Source: Methanobrevibacter curvatus (lineage in GTDB: Archaea; Methanobacteriota; Methanobacteria; Methanobacteriales; Methanobacteriaceae). Taken from it: a stretch of 38,103 nucleotides of DNA. Below the pieces are notes generated by a model. The model saw only the letters and a list, made by a program, of their open reading frames with translations, did not search any database and had not been told where the DNA came from. Location of the stretch: assembly GCF_001639295.1 (NCBI RefSeq), contig NZ_LWMV01000021.1, positions 1 through 38,103 of the forward strand, written 5' to 3'. How positions within the stretch are numbered: position 1 is the first letter of the stretch; each line of letters begins with the position of its first letter. Shown here in pieces: positions 26,481-35,689 of this stretch. The position numbers were made by a program, and so were the translations under genes.

Positions 26481-27401
26481 ATGAAAATCAATCATTTAAA
26501 TTCCAATGATGAATTTATATCATTATATAAAGAAACTAAAAATGTTTTAAAAGAAAATGGTATTTTATTAAACAAAAAATTAGGACAACACTATTTAATA
26601 GACGATTTTAAAAGAAAAAAAATATTAGAGTATGGAAATTTAAACAAAAAAGATACTATTTTAGAAATAGGTCCTGGAATAGGAACTTTATCATTACATA
26701 TGAGTGAGAAAGTTAAAAAAATTATAGCCATTGAAAAAGACTTAAAAATATATAAAATCCTTCAAAAAAGAATTGAAAATAATAATATAGATAATATTGA
26801 ATTAATTAATCAAGATACTTTAAAAATAGACTTTCCAAAATTTAACAAAGTAATTTCAAACCTTCCTTATCAAATATCTAGCCCAGTAACATTTAAACTT
26901 TTAGATTATGACTTTGATTTTGCTATACTAATGTATCAAAAAGAATTTGCAAATAGAATGGTTGCAAAAGTTAATGAAAAGAACTATTCCAGATTAAGTG
27001 CTATGTTATACTTTAAATGCGAAATATTGCATTTAAATGATTTATCTCCTGAAAACTTTTACCCTAAACCCAAAATTAAATCATCTGTAATAAAAATGTC
27101 TCCTAAAAAAATAGATAATAAGAAAAAAGATATTTTAGATAATCAATACACAATGGTTTCAAAAGCACTTTTCCAACACAAAAAGAAAACAGTAAAAAAT
27201 GCTCTAGTTGACTCAAGACATGAGCTAAACCACAGTGACAAAAAAGAGTTAAATCAAATATTGACTAAATTATCAAAGAATAATAAAGCTTTAGATAACT
27301 ATTTCAAAAAAAAGGTAATAAAAATGTCTCCAGAAGAAATTTTAGACTTAAGTATCCATTTAAAAGATATTATTAAAAAAAATAAGAAAAAAGTAAAATA
27401 A
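26481..27401 (+). CDS. rsmA: 16S rRNA dimethyladenosine transferase
   Basis: KsgA/Dim1 methyltransferase that dimethylates two adjacent adenosines in the 3' helix of 16S rRNA during small-subunit assembly. It shows KKLGQHYLID (about residues 28-38), the SAM loop ILEIGPGIGTLSLHM (about 60-74), IAIEKD, INQDTLKIDFP and the catalytic SNLPYQISSPVTFKLL (about 132-147, motif IV NLPY). The C-terminal FQHKKKTVKNAL matches the family. Length 306 aa is slightly longer than usual owing to a Lys-rich end. Confidence 0.95.
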   Translation: MKINHLNSNDEFISLYKETKNVLKENGILLNKKLGQHYLIDDFKRKKILEYGNLNKKDTILEIGPGIGTLSLHMSEKVKKIIAIEKDLKIYKILQKRIENNNIDNIELINQDTLKIDFPKFNKVISNLPYQISSPVTFKLLDYDFDFAILMYQKEFANRMVAKVNEKNYSRLSAMLYFKCEILHLNDLSPENFYPKPKIKSSVIKMSPKKIDNKKKDILDNQYTMVSKALFQHKKKTVKNALVDSRHELNHSDKKELNQILTKLSKNNKALDNYFKKKVIKMSPEEILDLSIHLKDIIKKNKKKVK

Positions 27402-27508
27402 GAACAATAAAAAAAAACTAAAAATTAAAAAAATATAAAAAAGCAAAAATATAAAAAAATATAAAAATAAGTAAAAAAATAAAAAAATAAAAAAACATTA
27501 GGCAAAAA

Positions 27509-28096
27509 ATGAAAATTGGTGAATATAATATTGAAACATCGGACAATGTCTATGAACCATCCGACGATAGTTTTCTACTTGCAGAAAACCTTATGATTGG
27601 TAAAAATGATAAAGTTCTTGAAATTGGAACAGGTACAGGGATAATAGCTATTACTGCATCAAAAATTGCTAAAAAGGTCGTGGCAACAGATATTAATTAT
27701 GATGCCTTAGAAATAGCTGAAAAAAATATTAAAAATAACAAAATAAAAAATGTAGAATTAAAGTTTGGGGACTTGTTCAATCCAGTGAAAAATGAAAAAT
27801 TTGATTTAATATTATTCAATACTCCATATCTACCAACTGCCTCTGATGAAATACTAGAAGATGATTTAAATTATGCTTTTGACGGTGGAAATGATGGAAG
27901 AAAAATTATTGATCCTTTTCTAAATCAGCTAAAAGACCATTTAAATAAAAATGGAAAAGTTCAATTGGTACAATCCTCATTAAGCGATATTAAAAAAACC
28001 ATTGATAAATTATTGGGTTTAGGGTTCATTACAGAAATAACAGCTTCTGAAAAATTTTTCTTTGAAGAAATAGTCTTAATAAGTGGATTTTTATAA
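27509..28096 (+). CDS. HemK2/Mtq2-type protein methyltransferase
   Basis: SAM-dependent N5-glutamine methyltransferase of the archaeal/eukaryotic Mtq2 group, which methylates the GGQ Gln of release factor aRF1 with Trm112-like help. It shows VYEPSDDSFLLAENL, VLEIGTGTGIIAITASK (SAM loop) and the substrate-amide motif FNTPYLPT (usual NPPY, here NTPY). FDGGNDGRKIIDPFL follows. Length 195 aa fits the small Mtq2 class. It lies 107 bp downstream of rsmA and belongs to the same translation-related block. Confidence 0.88.
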   Translation: MKIGEYNIETSDNVYEPSDDSFLLAENLMIGKNDKVLEIGTGTGIIAITASKIAKKVVATDINYDALEIAEKNIKNNKIKNVELKFGDLFNPVKNEKFDLILFNTPYLPTASDEILEDDLNYAFDGGNDGRKIIDPFLNQLKDHLNKNGKVQLVQSSLSDIKKTIDKLLGLGFITEITASEKFFFEEIVLISGFL

Positions 28097-28721
28097 TCAC
28101 ATTCTGCTAAAATATTTTTATTGCTGGATAATGCTATAAATATTATAAATAGTATAAATAGTACAAATATGCTTATTATAAATGGTATAAATGCATTATT
28201 ATAAATATAATTATATGATAAATAAATTAACAAAAATAAAATTTATGTGAATTAAAAATATATAAAAACAAAATATTTATTTATTATAAAGTTTATATAA
28301 ATTTTTGTAGTTTATTTCTTAGAAGTATTATAGAATAAAAAAATTATTAAATTTTAATTAATTATTAATTTTAGATAATATATTTACTTAATATAAGTTT
28401 AATAAAAGTTTTTTATTCATTTTTTCAATCATTAAAATTTGAGTTTAAGGAAAAAAACATATTTTAATATGATAAAAAAGTTAAAATAAACTCTAAAATT
28501 TTAAAATGAAAAAAATTACTTAGCCATTTACAAAAAAATCTTTTTAAAAAAATTAAAAAAAAATAAAAATAATTAAAAAATATAAAAATAATTAAAAAAT
28601 ATAAAAAAGATTGATATAAAAAATTGATTATTTTCTATAAATTAGCTATAAATTAACTATAAATAAATTGATAAATAAAAAAAAATGGCTAATCTTCTAT
28701 GAAATAAGTTGAGGTGAAAAA
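28097..28721. other. Long AT-rich gap with TATA-like repeats
   Basis: No gene seen. TATAAATRG-type units recur at 28131-28190. Just before the next gene, three 11-bp copies of CTATAAATTAR start at 28635, 28646 and 28657, exactly one helical turn apart, each resembling a TATA box. Confidence 0.5.
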
Positions 28722-29171
28722 ATGAAAAATGTAAATATAATAATTTCAGTAATAATTGTTTTGTCTATAGCCGCTGGTGTAACAGCATACGGAGTAATGT
28801 CTCCTTCTGGGGATAATATTTTTTCAAATCTCCAAATGAATCCTGACAGTGATGATAGTGGAGATACTCCTGCTACAGATACAGGTAGTGGCAATAGTAG
28901 TACAGAAACTAATGGAAACGGCGGAAGTAGTAGAAATAGTGGAAGCAGTGGAAACGGCGGAAGTGGAAGTGGTATAGTGACACATGATGGAATGACAAAT
29001 AACAAGGCAAAAGAAATTGCTCAAGCCCATATTGAAGTGGAGGGTGCTAGTGCTGGAACTCCTTACTGGAATAGCGAATACAAAGAATGGATTGTTCCAG
29101 TAATCAAAAATGGAAAACAAATAGCTGCAATTTCAGTTGACCCCAAAACTGGACAAACAGGAGAAGTTTAA
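28722..29171 (+). CDS. Membrane-anchored extracellular protein with PepSY-like domain
   Basis: An N-terminal hydrophobic helix (residues 5-24) serves as signal or anchor. A Ser/Gly/Asn/Thr-rich linker of about 55 residues (40-85) leads to a C-terminal PepSY-like domain: MTNNKAKEIAQAHIEVEGASAGTPYWNSEYKEWIVPVIKNGKQIAAISVDPKTGQ. PepSY domains are extracellular and can inhibit proteases; function here is inferred from that pattern only. GAGGTG precedes the ATG. The linker is akin to the Ser/Gly tail of the protein at 5097-5750. Confidence 0.78.
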   Translation: MKNVNIIISVIIVLSIAAGVTAYGVMSPSGDNIFSNLQMNPDSDDSGDTPATDTGSGNSSTETNGNGGSSRNSGSSGNGGSGSGIVTHDGMTNNKAKEIAQAHIEVEGASAGTPYWNSEYKEWIVPVIKNGKQIAAISVDPKTGQTGEV

Positions 29172-29187
29172 TTAAAAAATATTTAAA

Positions 29188-29216
29188 TTTTCTCTTTTTA
29201 TTTTTTTCTTTTTTTT
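29188..29216 (+). terminator. U-tract terminator of the PepSY protein gene
   Basis: TTTTCTCTTTTTATTTTTTTC followed by eight T, beginning 17 bases after the stop codon. No hairpin, typical of archaeal intrinsic termination. Confidence 0.6.
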
Positions 29217-29476
29217 AACATTTGATTTTATTAAACTCACTACAATTTTCTTTTTTTATAGAAAGTTAAGAGCAAAAAATTAATTTAATTATATTTAAAC
29301 AAATTAAAATTGAAAATTACGAAAGTATATATACTAAAAAGAATAAAAATTTTTATGCTATTTTAGAAAAATTCAAAATTAATTTTTCAAATATAATTTT
29401 ATTAAAGATAAAATTAATAAATAAAATTAAATTAAAAATTAAATTAGTATAAAGTTTAATTAAAAATTTCTATCAT

Positions 29477-29551
29477 GGGCCGGTAGCCTAGTCTGGATAG
29501 GGCGTTGGACTTCTAATCCAAAGGTCGAGGGTTCAAATCCCTCTCGGTCCG
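29477..29551 (+). tRNA. tRNA-Arg(TCT)
   Basis: Acceptor GGGCCGG pairs with TCGGTCC (two G·U pairs). Anticodon stem TTGGA/TCCAA holds loop CTTCTAA (anticodon TCT). T arm GAGGG-TTCAAAT-CCCTC. Discriminator G; CCA not encoded. AGTATAAAG about 30 bases upstream may be its TATA box. Confidence 0.95.
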
Positions 29552-29666
29552 TTTTTATTTTATTATCAATAATTAATTGAAAAATTTAGAGTGATTCTTA
29601 GAGTAACTTTAAGTTAATAGATAAATAAACTTTAAATAAATTGATTATTATAAAAAAGGTGTTTTT

Positions 29667-30212
29667 ATGACAATAAATAAAAAAATATATGAAAATAGGC
29701 GAATTCAATCCATAGGCAAAAAAACTGCAAAATTATTAGTTGAACAAATTGCACATGAATTATACAACCACAATTTGTACAGAACTTTTGCTAATTACTT
29801 TGCTACTAAAGGATTAAATAAACTAGAAGAATACTATGTTAATAGAGCTAATGAAGAGCTTGAACACCATACTTGGATAGTTGACAGATTAAACTATGCT
29901 GGTGTATTATATGCTTATCCTGTAGTTCCAAAAGTTGATGTTGAAATTCCAGATGAATATTCAACATTTGTTTTAACCTTAGATAAAGAGATTGAAACTA
30001 CTCAATTAATTTATGGAATTGTTAATTCTGCTAAAGAAGAAAATGATTGGGAAACTTTCAATTGGTTACAAGACACTTTAGTTAGTGAACAAACTGAAGA
30101 AGAACATATAAGCAGAAAATTTTTAAAAGTAGCTGAGCAAGACACTGATTGGATTGCTAAAGAAGAATATATCTTAGATGCTTACAACGAAGCAACTGCA
30201 GAAGGAGAATAA
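29667..30212 (+). CDS. Non-haem ferritin
   Basis: Iron-storage ferritin with a four-helix bundle. Ferroxidase ligands are placed as expected: Glu in VEQIAHELYNHNLY (helix A), ANEELEHH (ExxH of helix B), DKEIETTQLI (helix C) and SEQTEEEHISRKFL (helix D). The 181-aa length is right for prokaryotic FtnA-type chains. AAGGTG lies a few bases before the ATG. It stands between tRNA genes and likely forms its own transcript. A role in iron storage and oxidant protection follows from the family. Confidence 0.92.
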   Translation: MTINKKIYENRRIQSIGKKTAKLLVEQIAHELYNHNLYRTFANYFATKGLNKLEEYYVNRANEELEHHTWIVDRLNYAGVLYAYPVVPKVDVEIPDEYSTFVLTLDKEIETTQLIYGIVNSAKEENDWETFNWLQDTLVSEQTEEEHISRKFLKVAEQDTDWIAKEEYILDAYNEATAEGE

Positions 30213-30218
30213 GTAGAA

Positions 30219-30260
30219 GAACCTTTTAAAAAAAGGTTCATCAAAAGGCTTTCTCAAAAA
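30219..30260 (+). terminator. Hairpins directly after the ferritin stop codon
   Basis: GAACCTTTT-AAA-AAAAGGTTC (30219-30239), a perfect 9-bp stem, followed by CTTTCT...AGAAAG. No strong U-tract follows immediately, so it may stabilise the 3' end rather than terminate. Confidence 0.45.
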
Positions 30261-30389
30261 GAAAGACAATTTAAATAAAAGTTTTTTGCTAATTATAAAA
30301 AGTTTTTTAAATCTTATAATAATTTTATATATAATAATTAATTTAATATTTATCAATAATTATAAAATAAACTCAGGCCAAAATTTAAT

Positions 30390-30463
30390 GGGCTTGTAGC
30401 CTAGTCTGGAAGGGCGTTAGACTCCTAATCTAAAGATCGAGGGTTCAAATCCCTCCAAGTCCG
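30390..30463 (+). tRNA. tRNA-Arg(CCT)
   Basis: Acceptor GGGCTTG pairs with CAAGTCC. Anticodon stem TTAGA/TCTAA holds loop CTCCTAA (anticodon CCT). T arm GAGGG-TTCAAAT-CCCTC. Close to tRNA-Arg(TCT) at 29477 in sequence, suggesting local duplication. Confidence 0.94.
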
Positions 30464-30508
30464 TTTAGGAATTATTTCAGAATAATTATTTTTAGTGCAA
30501 AATCAGAT

Positions 30509-30615
30509 GCCGGGGTGGCTCAGCTGGTTAGAGCGCACGGCTCATAGGGTATTAGTAGTGCTCGCTCTGTATCTGGGATACCGTGAGGCCGCGGGTTCGA
30601 ATCCCGCTCCCGGCA
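30509..30615 (+). tRNA. Elongator tRNA-Met(CAT) with 33-nt intron
   Basis: Acceptor GCCGGGG pairs with TCCCGGC, discriminator A. Anticodon stem CACGG/CCGTG and loop CTCATAA (after splicing) give anticodon CAT; T arm GCGGG-TTCGAAT-CCCGC. The intron (30547-30579) sits after position 37 in a canonical bulge-helix-bulge: CTCA (30541-30544) pairs with TGGG (30574-30577), flanked by 3-nt bulges TAG and ATA. GGTA pairs with TATC beyond the bulge. Cleavage after the second bulge nucleotide on each side removes exactly 33 nt. Confidence 0.96.
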
Positions 30616-30997
30616 TTAAATTAATCAGAAAATTCTTTTTTTAAAAATACTAACTTTAAAATTACTATAGTTCAGATATTCAACTAATATCTTCTTTGAA
30701 AATTTATTTTCTAAGAAATTCTTTAAAAACTTTATTTTTTAAAACATCTTTTAATAATTATCAAAATTATAAATAATTTTGACACTGAAAAAAAAACTTT
30801 GGTGTTCTTGTTTTTTAGATTTTATTAAAAAAATTAGCTTTTAGGTTTAAACTAGCTTAAACTTACCTATTTAAAAATATAAAAAATAAGGTGTTGACAT
30901 TTTTAATATCATGAACATTTATTTGATTAAAAAACTTTTTTTAACTCAGCATCAATTTTTACCCCTAAGATACCTAGATATTAAAAAAGTCTAATAG
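30616..30997. other. Gap between tRNA-Met and the GT2 gene
   Basis: No gene seen. A dyad GTTTAA (30845-30850) with TTAAAC (30857-30862) lies mid-gap. T-rich runs on both strands may end the opposing transcripts. Confidence 0.4.
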
Positions 30998-31936
30998 CTA
31001 TTCATCAAAGTTATCTTCTTTAGTTATGTAAATTGGTCTGTTTTTAGTTTCTAAATAAGTTTTTGAAATATATTGACCAAGAATTCCAATCGAAAATAGT
31101 TGAATTCCACCAATAAGTAAAATAATAGATATTGTAGATGCCCATCCAGCAACTGCATTATCAAAGAATAATTTTTGAATAACAATAACAATAATAAAGA
31201 TAAAAGCTAAAATTGAAGATATGATACCTGCAAAAGTAGAAATAGAAAGCAAAGATGTGGAAAAAGCTTCAATACCTTCTAAAGAATATTTAAATAGCTG
31301 CCAAAATGACCATTTAGAGCCACCTTTAGCCCTTTCGATATTTTCATAATCAAGCCATTTTGTTTTAAAACCAACCCACTGGAAAATTCCTTTTGAAAAT
31401 CTGTTGTATTCACTAACAGATAAAATAGAATCAACCATTTTTCGTTTAAATATCCTATAATCCCTTGCACCATGAATAATTTCAGTTTTAGACAATTTAT
31501 TAATAATATAATAAAACATTTTGGAAGATAATGTCCTAAAAAATGGTTCACCTTTTCTTGAAGATCGTTTACAACCAACAGAGTCATATTCCTCTGATTC
31601 CAAATTTAAAATCATTGTAGGAAGAAGTGAAGGAGGATCCTGCAGATCAACATCCATTAAAACAATATAATCTCCTTTAGAATGCTGTAATCCTGCATAA
31701 ATCGCTGATTCTTTACCAAAATTCCTAGAAAAAGAAATAAATTTGATATTTTTATTTTTAGAAGATAAATCTTTTATGATATTCAAAGTAGTATCGATTG
31801 AGCCATCATCGACAAAAATAAGTTCAAAGTCATAGCGATTTAATTCATTAAGGATAAGAGAATTTATTTCAGCATAAAATAATGGAATCATATCTTCTTC
31901 ATTAAAACATGGTACAACAATACTTAAAAGAGCCAT
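30998..31936 (-). CDS. Family 2 glycosyltransferase, polyprenyl-phosphate sugar synthase type
   Basis: Transfers a sugar from a nucleotide sugar to a polyprenyl (dolichyl) phosphate on the cytoplasmic side, like DPM synthase, GtrB or ArnC. The GT-A domain begins SIVVPCFNEEDMIPLFY; LIFVDDGSIDTT and the DxD motif LMDVDLQDPPS (about residues 94-104) are clear. Two C-terminal transmembrane helices (about 228-252 and 264-288) match the GtrB architecture. Sugar identity is unknown. GAGGT lies before the ATG. It sits 26 bp after a GtrA-like gene on the same strand, forming a gtrA-gtrB-type pair. Confidence 0.9.
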   Translation of the reverse strand: MALLSIVVPCFNEEDMIPLFYAEINSLILNELNRYDFELIFVDDGSIDTTLNIIKDLSSKNKNIKFISFSRNFGKESAIYAGLQHSKGDYIVLMDVDLQDPPSLLPTMILNLESEEYDSVGCKRSSRKGEPFFRTLSSKMFYYIINKLSKTEIIHGARDYRIFKRKMVDSILSVSEYNRFSKGIFQWVGFKTKWLDYENIERAKGGSKWSFWQLFKYSLEGIEAFSTSLLSISTFAGIISSILAFIFIIVIVIQKLFFDNAVAGWASTISIILLIGGIQLFSIGILGQYISKTYLETKNRPIYITKEDNFDE

Positions 31937-31962
31937 TTAAAACCTCAATATTATTTAAAATA

Positions 31963-32355
31963 TTATTTGAACACTATAATTTTACTAAATAAATAATTTA
32001 TAATCACTACAATAATATTTATTATCACTTTAGAAAACATGTCATTTAAACTTAACAAATCAATGGCTAAATACATTAATCCTGAGTCTAAAATTCCTGA
32101 AAACAACCTTCCCCCTAAAAAAAGAGAGAATTCTAATGGAATACTAATATTTTTACTGTCAAAAACCCATTTTCTATTAGTCATATATGCAAAAATAACA
32201 GAAATAAGCCATGCAATTATATTTCCAATTAAGTAATTAAATGAAAATATTTTAACTAAAACAAAATATGAAAAAATATTTACAAGAGTAGTTAAAACTC
32301 CAAAAACAAGGTATAAAATTATTTCTTTTGTAACTAGTTCTTTTAATTTAAACAT
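31963..32355 (-). CDS. GtrA-family membrane protein
   Basis: A 130-aa protein with four hydrophobic helices. GtrA proteins are thought to flip polyprenyl-phosphate sugars across the membrane. The start is placed at ATG 32355 (MFKLKEL), with AGGT eight bases upstream, rather than the TTG 24 bases earlier. Typical features are LVFGVLTTLVNIFSYFVLV, AWLISVIFAYMTNRKWVFDS (about residues 48-66) and a C-terminal VIVVIINYLFSKIIVFK. It precedes the GT2 gene and probably supplies its lipid-linked sugar outside the membrane. Confidence 0.88.
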   Translation of the reverse strand: MFKLKELVTKEIILYLVFGVLTTLVNIFSYFVLVKIFSFNYLIGNIIAWLISVIFAYMTNRKWVFDSKNISIPLEFSLFLGGRLFSGILDSGLMYLAIDLLSLNDMFSKVIINIIVVIINYLFSKIIVFK

Positions 32356-32443
32356 ACAAAACCTAATTTTATTAAGCAAAAATTATAAACAATAACCTCT
32401 ATAAATAAATTATACTACTTTTATTATAAATATATCTATATTT

Positions 32444-33687
32444 AACAGGGTGTCTGAAAATCCATGAAAAAATATGGATTAAAATCATCTAAAATTTTAA
32501 ATTGAATAGCAAATAGAAGTATTTTAGTAAAAATACAGTTTTATAATTTTATAAATTTAAATTAAATGTCAATTAAATCGAAATATTTAAATATAATGAA
32601 ATATACATTATTATTTAGTGATTACAATGAATATTCCACTAAATCCCGATTTAAGACCCTTATTGGAATTTGTTTTCCAAAGTAGTTAAAATTATTGGCT
32701 CTAGAGAATTTTAACAGGAATTAGCTAGAAATAAATTAAGTAATATTAAAAGGCATCAAATCGTGTGAAAAGTAGTTTTATTATCTTCATTTTTTGAATT
32801 ATTTGTGTCTGATACTTTTAATCAAGTAAAAAAAACTATGATAATCTTAAAAATTTTTAAATATTGATGAGCTTATTAGTTTAAAGTAAATAAGAGAGAT
32901 TTCTTCTCGTGAGATGGTGAAAAATATCTTGAATTAACTTTAAAATCATTAAATAAGCTTCAATTCAAAAAAATAAGAAATATTAAAACTATTATACTAG
33001 ATTCCACTCTTTTAATCCTTGATTTAAAATTCAATGGAAAATACATTTCAAAGCAAACTTTTAGATAAAGACTACAAAATAGACTATTCAACATCGAAAG
33101 GATACTATGCAGGATTCCAAATGACTATAACAATTGATCATGACTCATTAAAACCATTACCCATATTAATACATCCAGGTTCACCTCATGACACAAAAAT
33201 GTTCGATGAAATAATGTTTGAACTACAAAGACGAAGAATACTCCGCAAAGGACAGCTCATTAGCTGACAGAGGCTTTTATAGTGCAAATAATTATTTAAT
33301 TGGAATTAATAAATATAAAATAGTTCCTTTAATCTTTGCAAAAAAGAAACCAACCATAAAAGTTTTAAAAGACAAAATTAGCAACCCTCTAGATTATTCT
33401 GACTTTAAAAACAAACCCGGAAAGATTTACGAATATTTAAGAGAAAAACTCTTTGAAATATTGCCTAACTGGAAAAATTTTCGACACCCAAGATGGAAAA
33501 TCGAAAAAGTTTTCGAATTCCTCAAAATAAACCTAGAATTAGGAAAAATACACGCTTATACACTTAAATCCGTATCTAAAAAAGTATATTTAACTGTATT
33601 TTTAATGGAAATACTGATTTTAGAAGGTTACAACGAAATCCAAGAAATAATACTCCTTGTAAATTTCAAGTAAATCAGACACCTGTT
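32444..33687. mobile_element. Degenerate DDE-type insertion sequence with intact ends
   Basis: Bounded by inverted repeats AACAGGGTGTCTGA (32444-32457) and TCAGACACCTGTT (33675-33687); they match except for one extra G. The element is about 1.24 kb. It carries a broken transposase. A clear target duplication is not visible. Family is probably IS4-superfamily/ISNCY-like (DDE_Tnp_1 motifs); it resembles methanogen elements, but I cannot assign a name. Confidence 0.85.
32627..33673 (+). pseudogene. Transposase pseudogene (stop and at least two frameshifts)
   Basis: Begins MNIPLNPDLRPLLEFVFQSS and hits TAA at 32687. A later frame carries [20 protein letters not shown] (first catalytic Asp, about 33000). 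The frame then shifts near 33050 to [20 protein letters not shown] and near 33250 to [11 protein letters not shown] (second Asp), ending with [22 protein letters not shown] (catalytic Glu region). All three catalytic regions survive but in different frames, so the gene is dead. Confidence 0.85.
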
Positions 33688-33770
33688 ATTAAAATTACAA
33701 TAATTTTAAATAATATTTTATAAAAATATTAATATATGAAAAAAATTAATCAATGTTTAAAGGTACTAAA

Positions 33771-34739
33771 ATGAATGTTGGAGTAGTAGGAGCAGGGAGT
33801 TTTGGAACAGCTATTTCACAAATTATTGCTTTAAATGTAGAAGAAGTAATATTATACTCCCGTAGAAAGAAAATAGCTGAAGATATAAACAAAAACTCAG
33901 TTAATAATGAATATTATCCAAATTATAAATTAAATAATAAAATAAGGGCAGTAAATTCATTAAAAGATTTAAAAGAATGTGAAGTTATCTTTATAACTGT
34001 CCCATCATCAGGGTTTAGAAAAACTCTTGAAGAAATGAAAAATGAAGGAATAAATGATTCAATACTTGTTACTGCATCAAAAGGTATAGAGCCAATAAGT
34101 TCTGCCACTATGGGTCAAATTATCCAAGAGTATTATAATGATAAATATGTTGTAGTTTCTGGTCCTAATTTTGCTTCTGAAGTAGTTTTAAATCTTCCAA
34201 CAGTTACAAACATTGCTTCAAATTCTAAAAATAACCTAAATATTGTAAAAAAGATTTTAGAAACAGAATTTTTCAAAGTTGAAGAGATTGATGATGTTAT
34301 AGGTCTAGAATACTGTGGAATATTGAAAAATATTAATGCAGTTGCAAATGGGATTTGTGAAGGGATACAAATAAATGAAAATGGAAGATATGCAATATTA
34401 ACAAAAGGATTCAATGAAAATAAAAAAATTGTTGAAAGTATAGGTGGCAAACCTTCAACAATAGATGAATATTGTGGGTTTGGAGACATTATTTTAACAT
34501 CAATTTCAAAACAAAGTAGAAACCACACATTAGGAGTTTTAATTGGTCAAAAATTAGAAATAAATAAAGGTCATGGTGTTGTTTTTGAAGGAAAAAACTC
34601 TGTAAAGACTATTAAAGAAATCTGCGACAAAAAATGTTTAGATTGTAAAATTGTTAATTTTGTTTACGATGTTTTAGTCAATAAAGAAGTAGCAAAAACA
34701 GCATTTAAAAACCTTTGGAAAAATATAACAATGAAATAA
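33771..34739 (+). CDS. gpsA: NAD(P)-dependent glycerol-3-phosphate dehydrogenase
   Basis: Bacterial-type GpsA that interconverts dihydroxyacetone phosphate and sn-glycerol-3-phosphate. The start is taken as ATG 33771 (MNVGVVGAGSFGTAI), with AGGT about eight bases before it; an upstream ATG (33753) adds six residues. The Rossmann loop VVGAGSFGTAI, ITVPSSGFR, VTASKGIEP, SGPNFASEV, the catalytic-Lys region GILKNINAVANGICEG and the C-terminal DEYCGFGDIILT are all present. Archaeal lipids use sn-glycerol-1-phosphate from EgsA, so this enzyme more likely feeds a glycerol-phosphate polymer; the next genes support that. Confidence 0.92.
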   Translation: MNVGVVGAGSFGTAISQIIALNVEEVILYSRRKKIAEDINKNSVNNEYYPNYKLNNKIRAVNSLKDLKECEVIFITVPSSGFRKTLEEMKNEGINDSILVTASKGIEPISSATMGQIIQEYYNDKYVVVSGPNFASEVVLNLPTVTNIASNSKNNLNIVKKILETEFFKVEEIDDVIGLEYCGILKNINAVANGICEGIQINENGRYAILTKGFNENKKIVESIGGKPSTIDEYCGFGDIILTSISKQSRNHTLGVLIGQKLEINKGHGVVFEGKNSVKTIKEICDKKCLDCKIVNFVYDVLVNKEVAKTAFKNLWKNITMK

Positions 34740-34891
34740 TGCTAAAAAATAAATTATAATTACTCAGGTAATAAGTTTTTTTAATATATTTTTAATCTAT
34801 TTATTTAATATAATTATTTAATATAATTATTTAATTCTATTTATTTAATCTATTTGTTTAATATAATTATTTAATGTATTTAAGTGAAAAA

Positions 34892-35623
34892 ATGATAGGA
34901 ATAATATTATCTGCAGGAACTGGAACTAGGCTCCGACCTCTAACTGAAAATATGCCAAAACCTCTTTTAAAAATTGATAATATTACTATAATAGAGAGAA
35001 TGGTTAAAAATTTCATGGAAAATGGCATAAAAGAGTTTATTTTTGTTGTTGGGCATTTTAAAGAAAAAGTAATTGAACATGGTAAATATTTAAAAGAAAA
35101 ATACAAGATTTCAATAGAAATCGTGGAAAACAAAAATTATCAAACAACCAATACCTCAGTTTCAACTTATCTTGCCACAAAAAATCTTAATGATAGTTTT
35201 TTATTGGTTAATGGAGATAATGTTCTAGATCCAGAGATTGTTAAAAATTTAGTTAAAAATGAGCATACCAGTTTAGTTGTGGATAACTTTAAAAAATTAA
35301 ATGAAGAATCTTTTAAAATCATTGTTCAAAATGGAATTATAGGAGGCATTGGAAAGGATTTAGATATTGATAAATCTACAGGAGAATTCATTGGACTATC
35401 TAAGGTTATTAAAAAAGATTTAAAGGAATTTAATAAAATTCTTAAAAAACTCACAGAGGATGATTCTCAGAATTATTATGATTTATGCTATGAAGATTTA
35501 AGTAAAATAGTAAAAATTGATTATATTTTTACAAATGGCTTAAAATGGAGTGAAATCGACGACTTTAATGACTGGGAAATCGCTCAAAAATTAGTAAAAA
35601 AATTTGATAATCATTCCTGTTAA
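34892..35623 (+). CDS. LicC-like cytidylyltransferase (nucleotidyl transferase)
   Basis: Sugar-1-phosphate/alditol-phosphate nucleotidyltransferase. The signature is GIILSAGTGTRLRPLTENMPKPLLKI (residues 3-28), followed by IFVVGHFKEKV and LLVNGDNVLD (metal-binding Asp, about 102-111). The C-terminal LKWSEIDDFNDWEIAQKLV is like LicC-type CTP:phosphocholine cytidylyltransferases. The substrate is not fixed by sequence: glycerol-3-phosphate, another alditol phosphate or phosphocholine are options. Start 34892 has AAGTGA before it; ATG 34874 is in frame. Between GpsA and glycerophosphotransferases it may activate the polymer precursor. Confidence 0.85.
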   Translation: MIGIILSAGTGTRLRPLTENMPKPLLKIDNITIIERMVKNFMENGIKEFIFVVGHFKEKVIEHGKYLKEKYKISIEIVENKNYQTTNTSVSTYLATKNLNDSFLLVNGDNVLDPEIVKNLVKNEHTSLVVDNFKKLNEESFKIIVQNGIIGGIGKDLDIDKSTGEFIGLSKVIKKDLKEFNKILKKLTEDDSQNYYDLCYEDLSKIVKIDYIFTNGLKWSEIDDFNDWEIAQKLVKKFDNHSC

Positions 35624-35689
35624 AGAAATAAAAAATAAATGAATAAACACTTAAAAGAAATAAAAAAATAAAGAATTAAAAAAAAAAGA

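Noticed and set aside
27961-28233. Hydrophobic minus-strand ORF overlapping the methyltransferase end
   Set aside because: Mostly antisense to a real gene and otherwise A/T-driven Ile/Phe; no ribosome binding site.
33034-33673. Two separate transposase genes
   Set aside because: They are pieces of one frameshifted transposase between shared terminal inverted repeats.
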